The notes below the pieces were generated by a model, which was not told where the DNA came from, ran no database searches, and saw only the letters and a program-made list of their open reading frames with translations. Shown piece after piece: positions 8,701 to 14,479 of a stretch of DNA of 14,479 nucleotides (positions are counted from its first letter, which is position 1; every line of letters begins with the position of its first letter). The translations under genes and the position numbers were made by a program. This DNA is from Candidatus Bipolaricaulota bacterium (GTDB lineage Bacteria; Bipolaricaulota; Bipolaricaulia; Bipolaricaulales; Bipolaricaulaceae), in assembly GCA_021163465.1 (NCBI GenBank), contig JAGGWU010000169.1:1-14479 (forward strand), read 5' to 3'.

Positions 8701-9618
8701 GTGCTCGTCGAGACGCGTCGACGGCTCGGCCTCTTCCCGCCCGAGGAGCCCCGTCGCTCGGCTGAGGATCTAGTCTCCTACCTTGTGGGCTGCGCCTTCG
8801 GGCGGTGGGATATCCGCATCGGCTGTGATCCGTCCCTTGCGCCTCCGCCTCCCGACCCCTTCGACCCGGTGCCTTTATGCCCGCCGGGGATGCTGGTGGG
8901 GCCCGATGGCCTCCCGGCATGCGAGGCGCCGGAGGGCTACCCGCTTGAGCTCCCACCCGACCGGATCCTGCTCGACGAGGAGGGCCACCCTTGGGACATC
9001 GTCCGAAGGGTTCGTCTTGTCGCGGAAGCCCTCTTCGATGACCCGGATGCGATCCTTGAGGAGTGCGAGCGCATCCTGGGCCGGGAGCTGCGCGACTACT
9101 TCCGTCGTGATTTCTTCAAAATTCACCTGAAGCGCTACTCCAAATCCCGGCGCAAGGCGCCCATCTACTGGTATCTCTCGGTGCCCTCGCGGAGATGGGG
9201 TCTGTGGCTCTACGCGCCGGCGCTTTCGCGGGAAACGCTCTTTGCCATCGTTCGAGAGGCTCGACGGAAAGGAACATCGCTCGTGCAGGCGACCGAAAAA
9301 CTGCGCAAGCGGATCGCGAAGACGGGCGGAAGGGAGCGCCAGCGTCTGGTCCGAGAGCTCGATGAAACGGAAGATCTTCTCAAGGAGGTGCGCGCCTTTC
9401 TGGAGGAGGCTGAACGGGTCGCTAATTTGGGGTGGGAGCCGGATCTTGACGACGGGATCATCCTATGTGCTGCGCCCCTTGCCTCACTGATGCCGGCCTG
9501 GCGTCAGTCGGGGCGTGGAAGTAGTAGAACCCCGAACGACCCCGAGCACGCCCGACAACTCGTTGTGGAGGGCAAGTTCCCTTGGGCAACGGTTTCGCGC
9601 TGGAGGGAGGCACTCTAA
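5716..9618 (+). CDS. pglX: PglX, BREX adenine-specific (N6) DNA methyltransferase
   Basis: A 1300-residue N6-adenine DNA methyltransferase that should mark self DNA at a BREX-specific site. In order: helical N-terminus; FTPRYVV (227-233), the motif-X-like entry; SAM-binding motif I DPAVGSGHF (281-289); WGIDIDP (320-326); a long helical insert (about 370-465); catalytic motif IV NPPF (484-487); the conserved KGGEYSPYY block (from 705) and the YYFRPGLTW region, probably part of target recognition; and the C-terminal KRYSKSRRKAPIYW (from 1139), a PglX hallmark. No nuclease motif was seen. Translation could begin at GTG 5713 or ATG 5716, and no strong Shine-Dalgarno helps; I chose the ATG. Its TAA overlaps the pglZ ATG by 1 nt. 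Hand-counted GC reaches 62-78%, far above brxE or brxL, with a dip at 7981-8280. Slightly longer than typical type 1 PglX (about 1200). Confidence 0.95.
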   Translation: MTREERKRLESAIGKARGILEEDYREALEGRYGIHLSGRIEETSRLALPAGEQVSRAELVGIVDHLRAHGLDAGQAVTRLLREAVFTTLNRLVAIRVAEAIGLLPESLARGKESRGYREFIEIFPLLAKDPTRGYWTYLRLCADELARDAPVLFDPRNPLLALEPSPRALEELVAIFADPDLDAVWKDPEAFGWTYQYFISDDERRAAREEAAPRNSQELAVRNQWFTPRYVVDFLVQNTLGRRLLEANPDSALRHELTLLVDPPTRRSTPLDLEEVRVLDPAVGSGHFLLGCYDLLERAWQERGVSPEEAASRILTSLWGIDIDPRCAQVAAAALILRARRRAKHADLPRPNIFTARDLPTDPGVWQRALEELSPELQALMARIREVLKDAPILGSLLKVEEALRREIQAHAEEVTKGGPGTVFEELTRDEFSRAEAAILEVIRRVAAEASSSAAERLLAAEATDAIGFIEAMRGRYEVVLMNPPFGEPVPETKEYLKAAYPWIPWKDYNLLAAFVGRGIELLREGGYLGAITSRTGLFLTTFEAWRREVFLRHRLVALADLGYGVMEGANVEAAAYVVSAEPRCRGKPTVFLRLLKDTDRAAALVEACREVREGRGSPRVFRVAPEELEEIPGAPLAYWVAPSIRRLFSELPPLEGNGAEVRVGLQTSDDFRFVRAFWGVDPRKIARSREETFQGKRWVPFAKGGEYSPYYADIHLVVDWEEGGRRIRETGRRARVQNTQYYFRPGLTWPERTTSGFSPQVLPAGTIFSVKGPALVSLTGHPLISLLSSLNDRIIRTIVDSLVPAGEETASGTAARDYGVGLIQKLPWLCQKLRGRAGEDFAKCSAEPLVIRASFDETDETTRRFVCPAALRYDGRTLEDRVRAALDTHEDAVVRGIELSYESERILHGALELDEEAERYLDEEYGPHPASYSDDPLSPDEEQKFARLYQMPIDKVIDEVVETRGGSRTVTTKSYFLDRRLEVLAHVFRRHPRVLVETRRRLGLFPPEEPRRSAEDLVSYLVGCAFGRWDIRIGCDPSLAPPPPDPFDPVPLCPPGMLVGPDGLPACEAPEGYPLELPPDRILLDEEGHPWDIVRRVRLVAEALFDDPDAILEECERILGRELRDYFRRDFFKIHLKRYSKSRRKAPIYWYLSVPSRRWGLWLYAPALSRETLFAIVREARRKGTSLVQATEKLRKRIAKTGGRERQRLVRELDETEDLLKEVRAFLEEAERVANLGWEPDLDDGIILCAAPLASLMPAWRQSGRGSSRTPNDPEHARQLVVEGKFPWATVSRWREAL
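9602..9610 (+). promoter_or_regulatory. Ribosome binding site of pglZ (GGAGGGAGG)
   Basis: GGAGGGAGG lies in the last codons of pglX, 7 nt before the ATG at 9618. It decides that start over the upstream in-frame codon at 9582. Confidence 0.8.
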
Positions 9619-12098
9619 TGTCAGCCCTGCGCGAGTACCTCAAGAGAACGCTCAAAAAGAAAGTTGACACCTACGGGATCGTGGTGTGGGTGGACGACCA
9701 TCGGGAATACGGGGTTGAGGTGGCACGCGAGGTTTGCCCCCCGGAGACGCATTTTGTGGCCTGGGATGGAAGCTGGTTCGCCCTTAAGCGAGAGATCGAG
9801 CCGCTGGTAGCCGATGTGAACCCACCGCGGCTCCTGATCTATCAGCCCGTGAAGACCCCTCGGGAGGATCCCCTGGCCGAAGTACGAGATGCCGGTACCG
9901 AATGGAAGATCCGCCTTTCGACCTTGCTGCGCAACGCCCTGGGGGAAGAGTTATCCGCCCAGCGACTTGAGGAGATTTCCCGCCAGTCGCGGACGCTGGA
10001 GGAGGCTGAGGTTGCGTTACGGGCAGGGGAAATCCTCGAGGTGCGCCTTCAAACCGTACTGGAGGCAACCGATCCCGTCGAGCTTGCGCTGCGCATCTTG
10101 GCCGATCCTTCGAATGAAATCTTGGAGCGTGAGGGTCTTTGGGAGGACGCTCGACGTTTTCTCAGGCGGGCATTCGGGGGAGAACCACAGGGGAATGCTG
10201 ATGCCTTGCGGAACAGCGTTTTCCGCCACCTCGTCCTGCTGGAACTCGAGGAGACGCTTGGTTCGCTCCCGGAAAGCCTGAGACCTGTTTTCCGACCGGC
10301 CGACCGAGAGCAGCGGCGCCGTTCACGGGAGTTGCTTGCAAGGTGGCGGCGCGATTTGGATCGCGTACAAACCTATCGGAAGCTGGCCGTGCAGGCTGAA
10401 GCCGACCTCAAACTCGAGGAAGTGTTGGTGTGGGACGAGCGGCTCAAGGAGCTCGACACCGTACCGGTGCTGGAAAAACTGGCTTTCGGTCGAGCCGTGG
10501 AGCTACTCCAAGAGAAAAACTTTGCGGGCGCAGCCGAGATGGCGAAGACTCGCAAGCGGAGTATATGGATCCGCGCAAGCGTCCCAGAAGCAATGGACTG
10601 GCAGCCTCGTTGGCGAGCGGTGGAGGCATTGGCGCACCTGCACTTAGCTCTCCTGGAAACCCCCGTTCCCCGACGTGTCTCTGCTGAGGAGTTACTTCAC
10701 TGGTATGAAGAGAAAGGCTGGCGGGTGGATCGGGCCCACCGTCACTGTGAGGCAGCTTTAACCGAGCTGGTAAGATACGGACCTTTGGAGAAAGCCATCA
10801 CGCGTGCCCGGCGTGCCTACCATGAATGGCTAGAAGGCTTGTTAAACCAGTTCACGGAGACTGTGGAGCGGGAAGGCATGGAAATCGACCTTCACCGCCA
10901 ATCCGACATACACAAAGCACATGTAGCGTCGAGAGAAGGGGTCACTGCGTACTTTTGGGTCGATGCCTTACGATACGAACTTGGCCGGGAACTGGCCGAT
11001 GCGTTGCAGCATGAAGGTCATCCGGAAGTGGAGATCTTCGCGGCAGTGGCAACGCCCCCAACCCTCACACCTGTGGGGATGGCAAGTCTGCTTCCCCGAG
11101 CGGAGCGAGGATTGCGCCTTTCGCTCTCTTCCAGCGGTGAGATTGAAGTATTCGTAGACGAAATCCCTGTGCACACCGTGCAAGACCGTATAAATATGGT
11201 ACGAGCAGTACACGGTGAGGTCGTGGAATTCACGCTCACCGATCTGTGTGAGCAAGGCGAAAGGAAACTAAGGGAGCTCATCGGATCGGCACAATTGGTG
11301 ATCGTTCGCTCACAAGAAATTGACGAGATTTTCGAATCGGACCATACTGCCGCGGCATGGAAGTACGTAAACGAGATTCGGGATCTTCTGATTAGGGCCA
11401 TGGAGCGACTTTCCGCTGCGGGGGTGCAGCGCTTTGTCATTGCTTCAGACCACGGATTCATAATCCTTTCGCAATCGCTCGGCCCGGAGCGAGCGATCGA
11501 GCCTCCTGGCGGCCAAGGGAAGCTCCATCGGCGGTGTTGGGTGGGAAAAGGGGGTGCGACGCCCGTGAGTACTGTGCGGATCCCGTTGGCCGATTTCGGG
11601 GTGGCCGGAGATTTGGATCTTGTGGTCCCTCGAGGGCTCGCGATCTTCGGAGTTGCGGGTGCGAGACGTTTCCTGCATGGTGGCCTTTCGCCTCAGGAAT
11701 TGCTCGTGCCCGTAGTCGTAGTGCGCACCCGGCTGGAGCCCCCACTTGGGGGAGGCAAGGTTGTTGCCCGAGTGATTGGAGATCGGATAACAACTGGTGT
11801 TTTCTCGGTATCGCTCACCCTTGAGGCAGATTTATTCACCATGGAGCGTCGCGTGCGTATCAGCGCCCGGAATCGTCGAGGTGAGGAGGTAGCGAGGATT
11901 GTCGCAGGAGAAGGTTTCGACGAAGAAACAGGGGTTGTCCTGCTGCGAGCCGGTGTGTCTCAAGTTCTAACCCTTCGTGTCACCTCTTCTTTGGCAAGAA
12001 AGGATATCGTGACGCTTTACGTTTACGAAACCGGTACCGATCGCTTGCTCGGCACCTCACGGCCAGCGGAGGTCGTTTCCGATGTGGAGGTGGATTGA
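9618..12098 (+). CDS. pglZ: PglZ, alkaline-phosphatase-fold BREX protein
   Basis: An 826-residue soluble protein, about normal length for type 1 and type 6 PglZ. The N-terminal half is helical and charged. The PglZ domain (roughly residues 440-640) shows VDALRYELG (Asp449), then TLTPVGMASLLP from Thr482, where the phosphatase-fold nucleophile would be expected, and IASDHGF with Asp611 and His612 as probable metal ligands. The C-terminal part (about 650-826) is predicted strand-rich from its alternating hydrophobics. PglZ is the signature gene of all BREX types and is needed for both methylation and phage restriction; metal-dependent nuclease or phosphodiesterase activity has been described for the family. 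Residue roles here are inferred from family pattern. It starts 1 nt within the pglX stop (TAATG) with a strong ribosome binding site, and its TGA overlaps the brxL ATG. It appears intact. Confidence 0.93.
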   Translation: MSALREYLKRTLKKKVDTYGIVVWVDDHREYGVEVAREVCPPETHFVAWDGSWFALKREIEPLVADVNPPRLLIYQPVKTPREDPLAEVRDAGTEWKIRLSTLLRNALGEELSAQRLEEISRQSRTLEEAEVALRAGEILEVRLQTVLEATDPVELALRILADPSNEILEREGLWEDARRFLRRAFGGEPQGNADALRNSVFRHLVLLELEETLGSLPESLRPVFRPADREQRRRSRELLARWRRDLDRVQTYRKLAVQAEADLKLEEVLVWDERLKELDTVPVLEKLAFGRAVELLQEKNFAGAAEMAKTRKRSIWIRASVPEAMDWQPRWRAVEALAHLHLALLETPVPRRVSAEELLHWYEEKGWRVDRAHRHCEAALTELVRYGPLEKAITRARRAYHEWLEGLLNQFTETVEREGMEIDLHRQSDIHKAHVASREGVTAYFWVDALRYELGRELADALQHEGHPEVEIFAAVATPPTLTPVGMASLLPRAERGLRLSLSSSGEIEVFVDEIPVHTVQDRINMVRAVHGEVVEFTLTDLCEQGERKLRELIGSAQLVIVRSQEIDEIFESDHTAAAWKYVNEIRDLLIRAMERLSAAGVQRFVIASDHGFIILSQSLGPERAIEPPGGQGKLHRRCWVGKGGATPVSTVRIPLADFGVAGDLDLVVPRGLAIFGVAGARRFLHGGLSPQELLVPVVVVRTRLEPPLGGGKVVARVIGDRITTGVFSVSLTLEADLFTMERRVRISARNRRGEEVARIVAGEGFDEETGVVLLRAGVSQVLTLRVTSSLARKDIVTLYVYETGTDRLLGTSRPAEVVSDVEVD
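12086..12093 (+). promoter_or_regulatory. Ribosome binding site of brxL (GGAGGTGG)
   Basis: GGAGGTGG in the last codons of pglZ ends 4 nt before the ATG at 12098. This favours the ATG over the adjacent TTG at 12095. Confidence 0.75.
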
Positions 12099-14143
12099 TG
12101 AACGCACACACCACCCTTGATGAACTCGACCGAAAGGCGGACGAGGTTTTCCCTGGGAGAGTCGTCCGCAAGAGTCTCGTCCGGCGAGTCAAGGTTGGCG
12201 CCAACGTTCCCGTCTTTGTCTTGGAGTATTTGCTTGGCAAGTACTGTGCTACTGAGGATCCAGTTGCTCTTGAAGCGGGATTACGGATTGTGAATTCAAC
12301 GCTTGCGGAGAATTTCGTTCGACCGGATGAAGCGAACAAAGTACAAGCTCTAGTGCGTGAAAAGGGACGCCACACGTTAATCGATAAGGTTAAAGTTCGC
12401 TACTTATCACATGAGGACAAGTTCTGGGCCGAGCTGGTGAACTTTGGGCATCGTTACGTTCACATCCCAGAGGAGTTCATTCGCAAATACGATCGCCTTC
12501 TTATGGGAGGGATTTGGGCCCAGATCAAGATTGCCCACCGCTACGACGAGTCGGCCACGGGCAAGCGTAGCCCCTTCTGGATAGAAGAACTCCGGCCGAT
12601 ACAGATAGCAACATTTGATCTCGACGAGTACTGTGAGGGGCGGCGTCAGTTCACAAACGAAGAGTGGCTTGACCTTCTGATCCGAAGCATCGGTTTGGAA
12701 CCAAAACACTTCACCCGCAGGCTGAAGTTGCTTTTGTTATGTCGCCTCATTCCTCTTGTGGAGCGAAATTACAACCTCATCGAGCTTGGGCCCCGTGGGA
12801 CCGGTAAGTCGTACGCATATCAAGAACTTTCTCCCTACGCGATTCTGCTCACTGGTCCCACCACTGTGGCCAATCTGTTTTATAACATGGCAACTGGCAA
12901 AATAGGACTTGTGGGCATTTGGGATGCAGTGGCGTTCGACGAGGTCGCTGATCTCCAAAAAATGCCAAAGGAAGTTATCACCATGCTCAAGACTTATTGT
13001 GAGTCAGGCACATTTGCACGAGGGCGTGAGTCGCTCTCCGGTTATGCCTCTATCGCTTTCTTTGGAAATACGAATCAGCCGGTGGATGTAATGGTTCGTT
13101 CGTCCCACCTTTTTGCTCCGCTACCCGATGTCATACGTGAAGACATGGCTTTCCTCGATCGGATTCATTTTTATCTGCCAGGGTGGGAAATCCCGAAGAT
13201 GCGCACGGAGTTCTTCAGCGATCGTTATGGATTTATCGTCGACTACTTTGCAGAGGCTTTACGTGAATTACGCAAGCACAACTTCACGGAGATGATCGAT
13301 CATCACTTCTCACTTGGTTCCCACCTCAACGCACGTGACGTCAAAGCAGTACGCAAGACCGTTTCCGGGCTGATCAAGCTGCTATATCCTCACGGAGAGC
13401 TTTCCAAAGAGGAGCTGGCCGAACTTCTCGAGCTCGCCCTTGAAGGACGTCGGCGAGTTAAGGAACAACTTAAGAAGATGGGTTCCTTCGAGTATTACCA
13501 GACCTCCTTTTCGTACATCGACAACGAAACTCGCGAAGAACAGTACGTCGGTGTACCAGAAGAAGGGGGACGGAACTTGATTTCGGCGGATCCGCTTGCC
13601 CCCGGCTCTGTCTACACCGCGGTGGTGGACGATCAGGGCAAAGTGGGCCTTTATCGGGTCGAAGTAGGTTGTGCCTCAGGTACTGGCAAGCTCAAGATTG
13701 CGGGGAGCGTTGACAGTACGATCCGGGAATCCTTGCAGCGCGCCTTTGCTTACCTAAAGGGAAACAAAGTCCAAATGGGTATTGCCCAGTCGTTTGACAC
13801 CACCGATTTCCACGTTGAAGTCCTCGACCTTTTAGCGAACCGTGTTTCCGGAGAAATTGGGGTAGCTTTGATCGTTGCTATCTATTCCGCTCTAAAGCAA
13901 TGCCAGGCGCTGCCCGCCCTTTTGATCCTTGGAGATCTCAGCATACAAGGGAACATAAAGCGTGTGCGCTCCCTTACCGAACCATTGCGCATAGCGATGG
14001 ATAATGGTGCCCGCCGGGCCCTGATCCCCATTGAAAACAAACGTGATTTCCTTGATGTTCCCAGCGACATCATGGAACGCGTGGATCCTATCTTCTACGG
14101 AGATCCCCTAACCGCGGCTCTAAAGGCCATTGGAATAACGTAA
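12098..14143 (+). CDS. brxL: BrxL, AAA+ protein with Lon-like C-terminal domain
   Basis: A 681-residue protein, the usual BrxL length. The N-terminus contains FPGRVVRKSL and GANVPVFVLEYLLGKYCAT, hallmark BrxL segments. The AAA+ core has Walker A GPRGTGKS (231-238, Lys237), followed by TTVANLFYNMA and WDAVAFDEVA with Walker B Asp281/Glu282. FFGNTNQP is the likely sensor-1 region and MAFLDRIHFYLPGWE follows. The C-terminal Lon-like domain (about 560-681) reads SGEIGVAL (584-591) where Lon has its GPSAG nucleophile, and RSLTEPL (624-630) near the expected catalytic Lys, so peptidase activity looks unlikely. Characterised BrxL forms rings on DNA and acts in phage restriction. Its presence, instead of brxD-brxHI, makes the 3' end of the operon type-1-like. 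Coupled to pglZ by TGATG. The last 56 nt overlap a convergent minus-strand gene. Confidence 0.95.
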   Translation: MNAHTTLDELDRKADEVFPGRVVRKSLVRRVKVGANVPVFVLEYLLGKYCATEDPVALEAGLRIVNSTLAENFVRPDEANKVQALVREKGRHTLIDKVKVRYLSHEDKFWAELVNFGHRYVHIPEEFIRKYDRLLMGGIWAQIKIAHRYDESATGKRSPFWIEELRPIQIATFDLDEYCEGRRQFTNEEWLDLLIRSIGLEPKHFTRRLKLLLLCRLIPLVERNYNLIELGPRGTGKSYAYQELSPYAILLTGPTTVANLFYNMATGKIGLVGIWDAVAFDEVADLQKMPKEVITMLKTYCESGTFARGRESLSGYASIAFFGNTNQPVDVMVRSSHLFAPLPDVIREDMAFLDRIHFYLPGWEIPKMRTEFFSDRYGFIVDYFAEALRELRKHNFTEMIDHHFSLGSHLNARDVKAVRKTVSGLIKLLYPHGELSKEELAELLELALEGRRRVKEQLKKMGSFEYYQTSFSYIDNETREEQYVGVPEEGGRNLISADPLAPGSVYTAVVDDQGKVGLYRVEVGCASGTGKLKIAGSVDSTIRESLQRAFAYLKGNKVQMGIAQSFDTTDFHVEVLDLLANRVSGEIGVALIVAIYSALKQCQALPALLILGDLSIQGNIKRVRSLTEPLRIAMDNGARRALIPIENKRDFLDVPSDIMERVDPIFYGDPLTAALKAIGIT

Positions 14144-14479
14144 CCGGATTGAACATGAGACTTCGCAGCAGTAACTGCTTGTAATGGAGTTCTTCCGATC
14201 GCGTGGCTGAAACCCCCTCAAGATAAGGGGTAAGGAGCGAGGTCAACGTGTTACGGCTTATGGGGAAGTCCTCGGGCCAATCCAGGAACTCGCGCAGCTT
14301 TCTGAAGGCGGATTCCAGTTGGTGCTCTACTGTACGAGGGCTTTTCCTCAGACGGCGGGCGATCTCCGCGTTGGTGCCGCCCCGCAGAACAAGCTCCTTC
14401 ACCGCTTTCCTTTCGGCCGGGGTGAGGATGTGGGCGAGGAAATGGCGCCAGCGGGCCACCTCTTCACTGTGCTTCAAGC
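14088..14479 (-). CDS. LuxR/GerE-type helix-turn-helix protein (partial, 5' end outside window)
   Basis: The minus-strand frame is open from the window edge to a TAG at 14088-14090. It encodes LTPAERKAVKELVLRGGTNA, continuing to EIARRLRKSPRTVEHQLESA and then FRKLREFL (about 14283-14426). This is the four-helix LuxR/GerE (sigma region-4-like) DNA-binding pattern, with the conserved 'LT..E', 'n.eIA..L..s..TVe.h' and 'f.KL' positions. No convincing ATG is present in the visible part; a TTG lies at 14477 and a GTG shortly after, so the true start and any sensory or receiver domain are probably beyond the edge. About 60 residues follow the domain, an unusual place since it is often C-terminal. The gene converges on brxL with a 56-nt 3' overlap. 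It is transcribed separately, so a role in BREX control is possible but not shown. Confidence 0.6.
   Translation of the reverse strand, partial: LKHSEEVARWRHFLAHILTPAERKAVKELVLRGGTNAEIARRLRKSPRTVEHQLESAFRKLREFLDWPEDFPISRNTLTSLLTPYLEGVSATRSEELHYKQLLLRSLMFNPVTLFQWPLEPRLGDLRRR

Noticed and set aside
14167..14230. Two small hairpins after brxL (AGCAG-TAA-CTGCT; CCCCT/AGGGG) as terminators
   Set aside because: Each stem is only 5 bp with no T-run on the plus strand, and both lie within the coding region of the minus-strand helix-turn-helix gene.
1..14479. CRISPR array, tRNA, rRNA, or intact insertion sequence
   Set aside because: No regularly spaced repeats, no tRNA cloverleaf or rRNA sequence, and no transposase domain were seen by reading; the only mobile-element hint is the weak relic at 100-246.

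Overview
The window is bacterial DNA: tightly packed, co-directional genes, strong Shine-Dalgarno sequences (GAGGAGGT, GGAGGGAGG, GGAGGTGG) and mid-to-high GC. Nothing fixes the taxon. The proteins are rich in Arg and Glu, which could suit a thermophile, but this is weak evidence.

Layout. Positions 1-365 hold no convincing intact gene. They contain a cluster of nested inverted repeats (128-246) that could be a structured RNA or the decayed right end of an IS200/IS605-type element, a separate 7-bp inverted repeat (253-300), and a consensus -10 box, TATAAT (345-350). Positions 366-14143 are one uninterrupted seven-gene plus-strand operon. Its junctions run from a 17-nt overlap to a 4-nt gap, and include ATGA, TAATG and TGATG stop-start overlaps. 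At the right edge, a minus-strand gene with a LuxR/GerE-type helix-turn-helix runs in from outside the window; its 3' end overlaps the end of the operon by 56 bp.

The operon is a complete BREX (bacteriophage exclusion) phage-defence locus in the order brxE-brxA-brxB-brxC-pglX-pglZ-brxL. PglX is the N6-adenine methyltransferase that marks self DNA. BrxC is a large P-loop ATPase, PglZ an alkaline-phosphatase-fold protein, and BrxL an AAA+ ring protein with a Lon-like C-terminal domain. BrxA and BrxB are small core proteins, and BrxE is a small accessory protein of unknown function. In BREX the methyltransferase and the other components together both modify host DNA and block replication of unmodified phage DNA; no separate restriction nuclease is visible here.

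The most notable point is the gene content. As I know the published scheme, BrxE leads type 6 loci (brxE-A-B-C-pglX-pglZ-brxD-brxHI), whereas BrxL closes type 1 loci (brxA-B-C-pglX-pglZ-brxL). This operon has a type-6-like head and a type-1-like tail, so it looks like a hybrid or an under-described subtype. pglX also differs clearly in GC from its neighbours and has an internal GC dip near its likely target-recognition region, and BrxL lacks the recognisable Lon Ser/Lys catalytic pair.
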